DNA from: Bacteroidota bacterium
GTDB lineage: Bacteria > Bacteroidota > Bacteroidia > Chitinophagales > Saprospiraceae
DNA length: 32,470 bases
Assembly (NCBI GenBank): GCA_963169325.1
Contig: CAUJEY010000286.1
Location: 1-32,470 of the forward strand
Reading direction: 5' to 3'
Part shown: positions 26,022 through 32,470 of the stretch, one piece after another
How positions within the stretch are numbered: position 1 is the first letter of the stretch
Layout: every line of letters begins with the position of its first letter
Position numbers and translations under genes: made by a program
The notes under the pieces: model-generated
Databases searched by the model: none
The model's input: the letters and a program-made list of their open reading frames with translations, nothing else
What the model was told of the DNA's origin: nothing

Positions 26022-26058
26022 GGATAAATTTTTAAGCGCCAAATATGCGTATTCTTTG

Positions 26059-26125
26059 AACCACATTAGTACACAAAGTCCACATTAGCAATGTACTCAT
26101 GTGGACTTTGTGTACTAATGTGGTT
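26059..26125. repeat. Perfect 27-bp inverted repeat between the esterase and transporter genes
   Basis: Positions 26059-26085 are the exact reverse complement of 26099-26125, with a 13-base loop. The left arm starts AACCACATTAGTACACAAAG. As RNA this would be a very stable hairpin. No run of T follows on either strand, so it is not a typical intrinsic terminator. It begins 37 bases upstream of the transporter ATG and lies 17 bases after the esterase stop. Inside the left arm, CCACATTAG recurs 19 bases apart. Confidence 0.95.
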
Positions 26126-26142
26126 TGAATATTCTAAAGCGG

Positions 26143-27273
26143 TCAGAACAACCACTCCGTTGCTTTTGGAAACTCTTGCCCCCAGCGGCCCTCGTTATGA
26201 TGGCCTTCCGGGTCAATTTCAAGCCGGAGTTGCACCCGGTTTTGGCTGCGTTTTTCCATCACTTCTTTGAAACGGTTGGAATTGTGCAGCATGCCCGCGC
26301 CTTCTTTGCCGCCGGCATAGAGATAAATTTTAGTTTCGGGAAAGGAGGAAAAGCGGAATGGCTCGTTGTAAACATTCGGCGTTATCCACAAGGAGGGTGA
26401 AAAAATCAGGAACCGGGAATAGGTTTCCGGAAACATGATTCCGGCATAGATGCTAATCAGACCGCCCATGCTGCTGCCCCCGATACCGGTGTATTCGCGG
26501 CCGGTCTGGGTGCGGAACCTGCCGTCGATGTAGGGCTTTAACGTTTCCGTCAGGAATTTTGCATAATCCCGGCCCAGGCCTTCTCCCCATTTCTGACTGT
26601 CGTAAGGTGAAAACTCCTTAATCCGTTCTTTGCCGCCGTGATCAATGGCCACCACGATCAGGTCGCCTTTGCCGCGTTGGGCCAGGGCGGCCAGTTGTTT
26701 GTCCACCCCCCAGGTGCCGAAAGGAGCGTCGTTTTCAAAAAGATTCTGGCCATCCTGCAAATAAAGCACCGGGTAGCGGCGATCCGTTTGATCGTAATTC
26801 CAGGGCAGCAGCACCGAAATCCGGCGGCGGCGGCGCAGTTGCGGCAGGTTGAATTTGTGAGAAATGATCTGAATGTCGGGGTAAAAACCGGGGTCGTACC
26901 AGTCGCCGTGTTTTTTCCATTTCGGCACGGTGTCAGTGACCTTGCCCCGCGGCACTACCATGCGGCGATTGATCGGCGGGTGGCCGTCGGCGCCGAGTTC
27001 TTCGCTTTCCCAGCCGCCTTTTACGTATTTATATTCCAATGGTTCAGAGATAGTTAAAGGTTCGCCAAAAGTATATTGATAGTGTCCTTCGGCTATTTTA
27101 TTCATTCGGAAACGGTCGTCTTTGGTGCGCCAGCCGTTAAAATTGCCGGTCACAAAAACGGGTCGGGTGTCGTCTGCTTGTGTAAAAAGTTCAAGGGTGA
27201 GCATGGCTCGCATCAGAGAATCAGAAGCGGCGTTTCCAGCCGCAGAAATCGCAAACATCAGCAAAAAGGTCAA
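26143..27273 (-). CDS. Secreted alpha/beta-hydrolase esterase with an N-terminal CBM48-like domain
   Basis: A 376-residue exported enzyme. A hydrophobic signal sequence (LTFLLMFAISAAGNAAS) is followed by a glycogen-binding/CBM48-like beta domain (VFVTGNFNGWRTKDDRF, then EPLEYKYVKGGWE). Then comes a putative esterase domain of the Fes/esterase D type: ISVLLPWNYDQTDRRYPVLY, LIVVAIDHGG, the nucleophile elbow GIGGSSMGGL with catalytic Ser, an acidic residue before the end, and GHHNEGRW with the catalytic-type His. Related proteins cleave sugar-linked acyl groups, feruloyl esters or siderophore esters. The substrate is undecided. The start is uncertain: 27273 is TTG, the first ATG (27258) gives a signal peptide with no basic residue, and the frame upstream encodes KTVIRV with no ATG before a stop. 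Confidence 0.85.
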   Translation of the reverse strand: MTFLLMFAISAAGNAASDSLMRAMLTLELFTQADDTRPVFVTGNFNGWRTKDDRFRMNKIAEGHYQYTFGEPLTISEPLEYKYVKGGWESEELGADGHPPINRRMVVPRGKVTDTVPKWKKHGDWYDPGFYPDIQIISHKFNLPQLRRRRRISVLLPWNYDQTDRRYPVLYLQDGQNLFENDAPFGTWGVDKQLAALAQRGKGDLIVVAIDHGGKERIKEFSPYDSQKWGEGLGRDYAKFLTETLKPYIDGRFRTQTGREYTGIGGSSMGGLISIYAGIMFPETYSRFLIFSPSLWITPNVYNEPFRFSSFPETKIYLYAGGKEGAGMLHNSNRFKEVMEKRSQNRVQLRLEIDPEGHHNEGRWGQEFPKATEWLF

Positions 27274-27340
27274 TACACGGATAACAGTTTTTAGAGATTT
27301 TGCTTAACAAAACAAGTATTGTGCCGGATAGGTTGTTAAA

Positions 27341-27410
27341 GTCAAAATGTAAAAGGCAAAATGTAAAAAGGCCAAGTCACCCTTTTACATTTTGCCTTTT
27401 ACATTTTGAC
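27341..27410. repeat. Perfect 28-bp inverted repeat built from 7-base units
   Basis: Positions 27341-27368 are the exact reverse complement of 27383-27410, with a 14-base loop. Each arm contains CAAAATG and TAAAAGG units in 7-base register, repeated twice. The right arm encodes the last residues (Val-Lys-Met) and the stop codon of the secreted protein gene at 27399. In RNA it could act as a 3'-end stabiliser or weak terminator for that gene; no T-run follows the stem. Confidence 0.95.
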
Positions 27411-28973
27411 TTTCAACCGTCCGATCCTGATTCTCTCATGGTATTCACTTTCCCCGACAAAATACCAGGTGTCATTTTGCCGGAGCAGGGTTTGCGGGAG
27501 CAGCGCCACGTTGGTCCGCGAGGCTAATGCGAGTTGGTGGTCTACCGGATTTCCGGAGGGGCGGCACTCGGTCAGCATCAGTTTGGTGTCGGGCCAGCTG
27601 CCCTGGTTCCACAACAGCCACCAGGCGCCTTTGGGCGCCGCGCAGGCTGCCAACGAGGCAAAGTTTTGGGCGTCGCCGGCGGGGAGGTTTTGAAATTTTT
27701 CGATTTTTCGCGCTGCGGTGATTCGGTAGGTGCTGTCCAGGCGCAGCAATGCCACTTCGTCAATTCTGTTTGGGTTTTGGGTAAAGTTTTCGCGTTCGGC
27801 CAGCAACCAGGGCTTACCGTCGCCGGCCCATTGGAGTCCGCGCAAGGCCAGCCCTTCCACCGGCTCCTTTTTAGCAGCGGCTTTTTCACTTAAAAAAACT
27901 TTCCGCAGCGCGGCGGGAAGCGCGGCGTTTTGAAGTATTTGCCCCTGCCGGGTATTCAAATCAATGGTGTAGACAAAATACCCTTCAATCTTTGAATTGC
28001 TTTCATCTGACGAAAACCCGGCACATAATACCTGTCCGCCCGCCCCTTCCGCCATTTCAACCGACGGTGTGAATTTTTTGCCAATTTTTGGATAAAAAGC
28101 AGCTGTTTCCGCTACTTCTTTTAATAGCAGAAACAGAGCGTCGGCATGTGCGGGCACATCTGTGGCAGCCCTGTACCTGTTGTACATCGCCCGCCCATCG
28201 GGTTTGTATGCAGTGGGTGGTTCTTCGAAAAGCGCTGCCGGCGGAATGGCGCCGGCGCCGAAAACCCGGGTATGTAATACAACGCTGCCGCTATTGGTAC
28301 ACAACACCGACTGTAACGCCAGGGGACCGGATTGAGCGGGCAGTTCTGCCTCGCGCTTCCAAACCAGCCGGAACGAGGCGTCGAAAACAACTACGGAGAC
28401 AAGCATTTTGCCCGCCGCCAAACGCCGTGACCGGTAGATACAACAATGGCTGCCATCGGCGGAATGGCTGAACCAGGCCGTGCCAAAGGCGGGGGCTTTG
28501 TTGGCGGGTTCGGTGAAAACAGCAACTGGCTCAGCCGACCAATTCCGGCTGCCGAGGTTTAGCCGGCGTACGTACAGGGTTTGTCCACCATCCCCGGGCG
28601 CTTCATAAGCCACAAACAATACACTGTCGTTGGCCAGGGCAAAACGAAAAAATGAAATACCATCGGCGAAACCGGGCAGCGGCTCGTCGCGCAGCTTTTC
28701 ACCTCCGGGGGTCAGGGCGGTAAGCAAGGGCATAGCCGGGGTGGTATTGCCCGCGGCGTCGGTACGCCGGTCCTGCCAGCGCAGCAACTGAAAGCCGCCG
28801 GGGCCGGCGTTCAGCAGGGCCAGCGTATGTTGGTCTTTGGCCGTTTTGATGACGGGCAGCCATTCGATTTCGGCGGGCTGTGCCATACCCAAAAAGGTGT
28901 TGCCCAAAAACCAGGAGGCCAGGAAGAAAAGGTGCGCCGGAAGCGGGCGGGAGATGAATTTTGTAAAATACAT
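27399..28973 (-). CDS. Secreted or periplasmic protein of unknown function
   Basis: A 524-residue protein with an N-terminal signal sequence (basic start MYFTKFISRPLPAH, hydrophobic core, cut near GMAQPAE). The mature part is beta-rich. It has recurring W/F-containing strands separated by Gly/Asp turns (for example FQLLRWQDRR, GISFFRFALANDSVLFVAYE, LYVRRLNLGSRNW, WYFVGESEYHERIRIGRLK), which suggests a beta-propeller of about six blades. I do not recognise the family, and see no catalytic motif and no T9SS sorting domain. The final three residues and the stop codon come from the 27341-27410 repeat, so the natural C-terminus may have been changed by the repeat. The 425-bp stretch from 28974 to the next gene on this strand is not all empty: see the OsmC gene from 29167; between 28974 and 29166 I see no gene. 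Confidence 0.75.
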   Translation of the reverse strand: MYFTKFISRPLPAHLFFLASWFLGNTFLGMAQPAEIEWLPVIKTAKDQHTLALLNAGPGGFQLLRWQDRRTDAAGNTTPAMPLLTALTPGGEKLRDEPLPGFADGISFFRFALANDSVLFVAYEAPGDGGQTLYVRRLNLGSRNWSAEPVAVFTEPANKAPAFGTAWFSHSADGSHCCIYRSRRLAAGKMLVSVVVFDASFRLVWKREAELPAQSGPLALQSVLCTNSGSVVLHTRVFGAGAIPPAALFEEPPTAYKPDGRAMYNRYRAATDVPAHADALFLLLKEVAETAAFYPKIGKKFTPSVEMAEGAGGQVLCAGFSSDESNSKIEGYFVYTIDLNTRQGQILQNAALPAALRKVFLSEKAAAKKEPVEGLALRGLQWAGDGKPWLLAERENFTQNPNRIDEVALLRLDSTYRITAARKIEKFQNLPAGDAQNFASLAACAAPKGAWWLLWNQGSWPDTKLMLTECRPSGNPVDHQLALASRTNVALLPQTLLRQNDTWYFVGESEYHERIRIGRLKVKM

Positions 28974-29166
28974 AGCCTGAAAACGAAAAATGTGCAGGCT
29001 AACATACGGAGAATGCGCGCGAAAATGGTGTTTATTGTTTGAACGTGGTTTCTAGGGTGGTCAGGCAGGCCGGGGAGTGAGTGGGAGGGGATTTTACATC
29101 TATCGGTTTAGGTATCAATGGCGCTATTCTTGAGCCAGCCTCTCCCCAATCTAAGGATGCCTGTCG

Positions 29167-29565
29167 TCAACCGGCTAAAACCGAACTAATCTCCACCTCC
29201 CCGGTCAATATCCGATGTGTGGGGCATTTATCCGCCACGTCCAGCAGGCGTTGCCGTTGCTCGTCGTCGAGCGCTCCTTCGAACTGGAGCCGGCAACGAA
29301 TTTGCGTTTGCATGGGCCGCGCGGCGCGGTCAACGTCCATATCCAGTTCGGCAGAGACGGATTCCAGCGGCCATTCTTTCCGGTCGGCGTACATGCGTAC
29401 GGTGATCAGTTTACATGCTGCCAGAGCGCTCAGCAGGATATAAGACGGCGATGGAGCGGTATCGGCGCCGCCGTTGCTTTCCGGTTCGTCGGCGTGCAGC
29501 GTATGGTGGCGGGCGTGAATAGTGGCGCGATAGTGGTCGCGGCCGATGGTAGCGGATATGGTCAT
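29167..29565 (-). CDS. OsmC/Ohr-family peroxiredoxin-like protein
   Basis: A 132-residue OsmC-family protein. These are thiol-dependent peroxidases that detoxify organic hydroperoxides in the cytoplasm. The two reactive cysteines are in their usual contexts: Cys51 in the long central helix (LSALAACKLITVRMYAD) and Cys114 in VADKCPTHRIL. The family start (ATIGRDHYRATIHARHHTLHADEPE, read in parts) and the GGADTAPSPSYILLSAL stretch are also clear. It resembles the YhfA/OsmC branch rather than Ohr. It starts 8 bases after the ATP-grasp gene on the same strand, so the two are probably one operon. Confidence 0.93.
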   Translation of the reverse strand: MTISATIGRDHYRATIHARHHTLHADEPESNGGADTAPSPSYILLSALAACKLITVRMYADRKEWPLESVSAELDMDVDRAARPMQTQIRCRLQFEGALDDEQRQRLLDVADKCPTHRILTGEVEISSVLAG

Positions 29566-29573
29566 AGCGGTAG

Positions 29574-30779
29574 TTAAACGAGCGGTTTATCCGGCGCCGG
29601 GGCGCTGGCGTGGTAGTCGCGTTGGATACGTTTGGTGTAGTCGTCGAGCAGTTCCAGGATGCGGGCACGGTTGGGTGACTGGACGATGAGACCGATGTGG
29701 TAACTATTGTCTTTCATCCGCCAGGCAATTTCCGGGTCGTTGAACTGGCTGGTATCCGGCGACTCCTGCCGGGTGAGCGATACGACGATACCGGCATAGT
29801 CTTTCCGCACTTTCGGTAATTTATAGGGCTGACCCTTGCCTACGGCATATTCCAGCCGGGCCCATTCGTACCATAAGTTGACCCCGGTGGCACAATCAAC
29901 CATTTCGGCGATATGTGCGCCGCCTACGCGAGAGGAAGTTTCCAAAAAATAGAATTTACCGTCTTCGTGGCATTTGATAAACTCCGTGTGGCTGGCGCTG
30001 GCCATCATACCGAAGGCTTCCATGACGGCTGCATTGAGTTTGTTCAAGGCTTTTTCGTCGGAGGAGCCTTGCTCCATGATGGCACTGCGGAAAATACCGC
30101 CGCCATGCGCCACATCGAACGGCGGGGCAAGGTATTGAGAGGACCGTACAAAGACGACTTTTCCATTTTCCGTCAGGGCGTCCACATGGTACACGTCGCC
30201 CGGTTTGAATTGTTCCACAAGGTATTGGTGCCGCTCGCCGCCGAGGGTTTCGAGGTGGGCCCAGAGTTCGTCGGTATGGTGTATTTTTTTCATGCCGGTG
30301 GCGGAGGCCTGGCCGCGGGGTTTTACAATCCAGGGCGCCGGCACGGTTTCGGCAAAGTGGCGGATTTCATCGTCGTTGAACAGCGGTGAAAAAGCCGGTA
30401 CGGCGATACCGGCGTCGCGGGCTTCGATGCGCATGGCTAATTTATCGCGAAAATGGCGGCAGGTAGTCTGGCCCATTCCGGGGATACGAAAGTGCTCGCG
30501 CAGGTGGGCGGCTTTTTCCACATCGAAGTCGTCGAGGGCTACGATGCGGTCTATTTTTTTGCTGCGCATGAGCCAGGCCAGGCCGGAGATTACATCCTCC
30601 ATGTTCCAGTGGTTTTCAGGTCCTTGCTGGATATAAAAGATATCGTCAAGGGCTTCGCGTGCCCAGGGTTTACCTTCCAGTTTTTTGGAGGTGACTAAAT
30701 AAACGGTCGCCCCGGTGGATTTCATTCCACGCAGGAAGTCATTGCCTTTGAAATAGCTGGATACGCAGAGAAAAGTCAT
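29574..30779 (-). CDS. ATP-grasp domain enzyme, substrate unknown
   Basis: A 401-residue ATP-grasp ligase-like enzyme. The N-terminal pre-ATP-grasp part begins MTFLCVSSYFKGNDFLRGMK. The ATP-grasp fold has FRDKLAMRIEARDAGIAVPAF, WIVKPRGQASATGMKKI with the ATP-binding Lys, HQYLVEQFKPGDVYHVDAL, and the Mg-binding pair in FYFLETSSRVGGAHIAEM. Such enzymes join a carboxylate to an amine or thiol through an acyl phosphate. The closest-looking group is the carbamoyl-phosphate-synthetase-like/peptide-ligase set, but the substrate cannot be read, and no peptide precursor, radical SAM enzyme or transporter is adjacent to suggest one. OsmC follows after 8 bases. The start codon lies 6 bases after a repeat hairpin (30786-30857), which could affect translation. 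Confidence 0.9.
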   Translation of the reverse strand: MTFLCVSSYFKGNDFLRGMKSTGATVYLVTSKKLEGKPWAREALDDIFYIQQGPENHWNMEDVISGLAWLMRSKKIDRIVALDDFDVEKAAHLREHFRIPGMGQTTCRHFRDKLAMRIEARDAGIAVPAFSPLFNDDEIRHFAETVPAPWIVKPRGQASATGMKKIHHTDELWAHLETLGGERHQYLVEQFKPGDVYHVDALTENGKVVFVRSSQYLAPPFDVAHGGGIFRSAIMEQGSSDEKALNKLNAAVMEAFGMMASASHTEFIKCHEDGKFYFLETSSRVGGAHIAEMVDCATGVNLWYEWARLEYAVGKGQPYKLPKVRKDYAGIVVSLTRQESPDTSQFNDPEIAWRMKDNSYHIGLIVQSPNRARILELLDDYTKRIQRDYHASAPAPDKPLV

Positions 30780-30785
30780 GATATT

Positions 30786-30857
30786 AAGTTTGAAGTTCGA
30801 AGTTTGAAGTTTGAAGCAGCGCGAACTTCAAATTTTTGAACTTCGAACTTCAAACTT
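30786..30857. repeat. Inverted heptamer repeat (AAGTTTG/AAGTTCG) just upstream of the ATP-grasp start
   Basis: The left block holds four 7-base units (AAGTTTG, AAGTTCG, AAGTTTG, AAGTTTG; 30786-30813). The right block holds their reverse complements (CAAACTT, CGAACTT and variants; to 30857). The outer 19 bases of the two blocks (30786-30804 and 30839-30857) are perfectly complementary. The units are the same as in the pabB array at 1174-1257. The hairpin ends 6 bases before the ATP-grasp ATG at 30779. Confidence 0.95.
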
Positions 30858-30920
30858 ATTGATGGCAAATGACGAAAAAAGTTTTCAATCCCTGTTATGG
30901 TAAGGAAAAATTCTCTTTAA

Positions 30921-30960
30921 ATAAAAATCGCCGGAGCGATTCTTTCGAATCTTCCGGCGA
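30921..30960 (-). terminator. Likely intrinsic terminator for the unit ending at 31014
   Basis: On the minus strand TCGCCGGA pairs with TCCGGCGA (30928-30935 with 30953-30960), with a second inner stem GATTC/GAATC around a 4-base loop. The minus strand continues into TTTTTATTT. It lies 53 bases after the stop of the small gene at 31014. Confidence 0.75.
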
Positions 30961-31013
30961 ACACAAAATTTTACAAAAAGGAAAAGGAAAGGTAGGAGAG
31001 AAAGGAGCAGGGA

Positions 31014-31265
31014 TCAGTCGGGCATTTGTTTAATGGCATTTTTGATACGTTCTCGAAGGGCCGGAGGGGCCTTATGCCTGGATAGCCTGCTATGAAGAAA
31101 TGCGCGGAAAGATTCTTCTTCTGGTGAGTGTGGTTCCGGGGAAGCGGAGAGGTTTTTGGAAGCATCCGTCACGAAGGGGAGGTCGGCTATGTTCTGCTGA
31201 ACACTATCAAGGGCTCTGGCAAGGGTGCCGACCGGGCTTACGGGTGATTTACGAGGATTTTTCAT
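31014..31265 (-). CDS. Small protein, possible degenerate anti-sigma factor
   Basis: An 83-residue protein from ATG 31265 (MKNPRKSPVS). The C-terminal third, SFRAFLHSRLSRHKAPPALRERIKNAI, resembles the end of zinc-binding anti-sigma factors (aPp.LrerI pattern). However, the usual HxxxCxxC zinc motif and membrane helix are absent. It lies 360 bases downstream of an ECF sigma factor on the same strand, the usual place for an anti-sigma gene. A longer frame from 31427 exists; its extra 54 residues look non-coding. It may be a shortened anti-sigma factor, a remnant of one, or unrelated. The 360-bp gap (31266-31625) contains a 12-bp hairpin (31578-31623) and A/T-rich sequence with no recognised gene. 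Confidence 0.5.
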   Translation of the reverse strand: MKNPRKSPVSPVGTLARALDSVQQNIADLPFVTDASKNLSASPEPHSPEEESFRAFLHSRLSRHKAPPALRERIKNAIKQMPD

Positions 31266-31577
31266 GCTGCGAAATAAATTTGTGTCCTCGTTCTGCCGCC
31301 AGGGTTGCTGCCACATCATCCCTTCGCCGCTTTGTATACAGACTAACCATACGGGCATGTCCGGTTGCCGGCCGGAGCAGTGACTATTACGTATCGTTTG
31401 TTTTGGATAAAAAGAACTGTACAACATATCGGGATGGTTTGGTGCGGGAGGTATGCTTCAATTTGCAAATTTTATTGAAGCGCCATATCCTGCGAAAGAA
31501 CGTTGACCGGTGAAATTTAAGCGTTTGTGATGTGAACGTTTTAGTGTAAAAAATGCGAAATTTCAGGGCATATAACG

Positions 31578-31623
31578 GAAGGGTTTACCGCGGGAGCATC
31601 GAGCCGGTCCGGGTAAACCCTTC
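31578..31623 (-). terminator. Stem-loop just after the sigma-factor stop codon
   Basis: GAAGGGTTTACC (31578-31589) is the exact reverse complement of 31612-31623, with a 22-base G/C-rich loop. It begins 2 bases after the stop codon of the ECF sigma gene. There is no T-run, so it may be a processing, stability or attenuation element between the sigma factor and the small downstream gene, not a classic terminator. Confidence 0.45.
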
Positions 31624-31625
31624 GT

Positions 31626-32246
31626 TTACGAGGTTAATAAGGTGCTGACATTGTCGTCCGGGAGGGCGGTCATCTCGTCATCCACCGCGTATCCGTGCGC
31701 TTCAGCATAACCCCGGAGTTTTTTTGCCAGGATGTTGCGGGCGCGGTGCAGGCGCGAGCGCACGGTGCCGATCGGGATATTGGCGATGGCCGCGATTTCC
31801 TCGTACGTGAAGTCTTCCAGATCAAGCAGAACGACCAGGCGGAACTCCGGCGACAGGGCATTGATAGCCCGGGTAATTTCATCGCCGATAAGTTTTCCGC
31901 CGACTTCCTCGTGCAGGCCGAAATAGGCCGGGGATGCCGGATCGTCTTCGTTGTGGTAGACCACAATGTCTTCGTAATCCACTTTGCGCGGTTCGCGCAC
32001 GGTGGTACGGTACTCGTTGATAAAAGCATTGCGGCAGATTCTGAACAGCCAAGCTTTGGCATTAGTGCCTTCTAAGTAGCGGCCCATGAAGCGCCATGCT
32101 TTCAGGTAGGTTTCCTGCGTGAGGTCCTCCGCTCGCGTAGCGTCGTTTGTCAGGCGGTACGCGAACGTGTACACGGCATCCATGAGCGGATAGAATTCAC
32201 GCTCGAAGATGCGGTTGTAGCTTGTTTGTGTACGTTCGTTTGCCAT
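31626..32246 (-). CDS. ECF RNA polymerase sigma factor (RpoE/SigR-like)
   Basis: A 206-residue ECF sigma factor. Region 2 is seen in FYPLMDAVYTFAYRLTNDATRAEDLTQETYLKAWRF (read in parts) and AWLFRICRNAFINEYR. Region 4 is seen in LSPEFRLVVLLDLEDFTYEEIAAIANIPIGTVRSRLHRARNIL (read in parts). The FINEYRTTVREPRKVDYEDI segment is typical of SigH/SigR-like factors, which are often held by zinc anti-sigma proteins. ATG 32246 (MANERTQ) is preferred over ATG 32264, because a TACCTTTA box lies at 32252-32259 and would set transcription start almost at this ATG. The only candidate partner is the degenerate small gene downstream (31014-31265). Confidence 0.95.
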   Translation of the reverse strand: MANERTQTSYNRIFEREFYPLMDAVYTFAYRLTNDATRAEDLTQETYLKAWRFMGRYLEGTNAKAWLFRICRNAFINEYRTTVREPRKVDYEDIVVYHNEDDPASPAYFGLHEEVGGKLIGDEITRAINALSPEFRLVVLLDLEDFTYEEIAAIANIPIGTVRSRLHRARNILAKKLRGYAEAHGYAVDDEMTALPDDNVSTLLTS

Positions 32247-32251
32247 GATGG

Positions 32252-32259
32252 TAAAGGTA
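32252..32259 (-). promoter_or_regulatory. Candidate -7 box TACCTTTA for the ECF sigma gene
   Basis: TACCTTTA on the minus strand is one base off TAnnTTTG and lies 5 bases from the ATG at 32246, implying a leaderless or nearly leaderless mRNA. Beyond it (32265-32470) the sequence is A/T-rich, with an 8-bp inverted repeat TGTGGGGC/GCCCCACA (32381-32388 and 32440-32447) and no gene that I can support. Confidence 0.35.
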
Positions 32260-32470
32260 GCCATTTCTGGTGGTTTTGGTTTTGGGTGAAAAAATGCGGT
32301 GTTTCACCCGTTAAAAAGGCTTAACACGGTAAGCGGCTGCAAAAGTTCCCGGCTTTTTAAAAAAATGCAAATTTTTTTGATGTGGGGCGAATTTTTAATT
32401 AGCCCGTACTATTACGTAACGCAGGCGAAATAAAAAAAAGCCCCACAACAAGTAACAATGCGCGTCAAAA

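Noticed and set aside
24618-26027. 469-residue open frame antisense to the MFS transporter
   Set aside because: It shadows the transporter; composition rich in His/Gln/Asp/Arg, with no recognisable domain.
32381-32447. 8-bp inverted repeat with an A-run near the window end, possibly a terminator for a minus-strand gene off the end
   Set aside because: The stem is short and the arms are 51 bases apart; the other half of any real terminator would lie outside the window.

Overview
The window reads as chromosomal DNA of a member of the Bacteroidota, most likely family Saprospiraceae or a close relative. The evidence is a PorX-type regulator of the type IX secretion system (T9SS), a PorP/SprF outer-membrane protein next to a giant PKD-repeat adhesin with a type B (CHU_C) sorting domain, DUF2851, an ECF sigma factor beside an anti-sigma/beta-barrel fusion, Bacteroidota-style -7 boxes (TAnnTTTG), and low-complexity repeats with a 7-base period. 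There is no rRNA, tRNA, CRISPR array, phage gene or full-length insertion sequence.

Layout. 1-2294: a 17-copy heptanucleotide array, then pabB and a yigZ/IMPACT gene that overlap by 11 bases. 2487-4423: DUF2851 and a PAP2-like membrane protein. 4420-6123: a YndJ-like membrane protein and a DUF1990 protein, separated by a 175-bp MITE-like element. 6330-11263: a GT-C glycosyltransferase, a ThiF/MoeB-like E1 enzyme, a SWIM zinc-finger protein and ApaG. 11344-14704: an ECF sigma factor, an anti-sigma/outer-membrane-barrel fusion and a lipoprotein, closed by an intrinsic terminator. 14851-18207: an HD phosphohydrolase divergent from porX, then a four-helix membrane protein. 18328-24296: PorP/SprF and its 1,622-residue adhesin partner. 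24480-28973: an MFS/POT-like transporter, a secreted esterase with a carbohydrate-binding-like N-terminus, and an unknown secreted protein. 29167-32246: OsmC, an ATP-grasp enzyme, a possible anti-sigma remnant and a second ECF sigma factor.

How the parts fit. Surface biology dominates: porX (control), porP/sprF (outer-membrane partner) and the type B adhesin (cargo) lie within 8 kb. The ECF/anti-sigma-barrel pair looks like an envelope-sensing circuit whose sensor may span both membranes. The most unusual signal is a set of low-complexity arrays at five loci. Their sequences differ, but nearly all have a period of exactly 7 bases. They sit against gene ends (stop codons of pabB, of the barrel fusion and of the unknown secreted protein; start codon of the ATP-grasp gene). 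Two arrays lie inside pabB, where their lengths (42 and 84 bp) are multiples of 21, so the reading frame survives. Because 7 is not a multiple of 3, each unit gained or lost would shift that frame. Separate from these are the MITE-like element and a perfect 27-bp palindrome.

Functions are family-level calls from reading translated sequence; no database search was run. Start codons were chosen by family length, promoter position and context, and uncertain ones are flagged.
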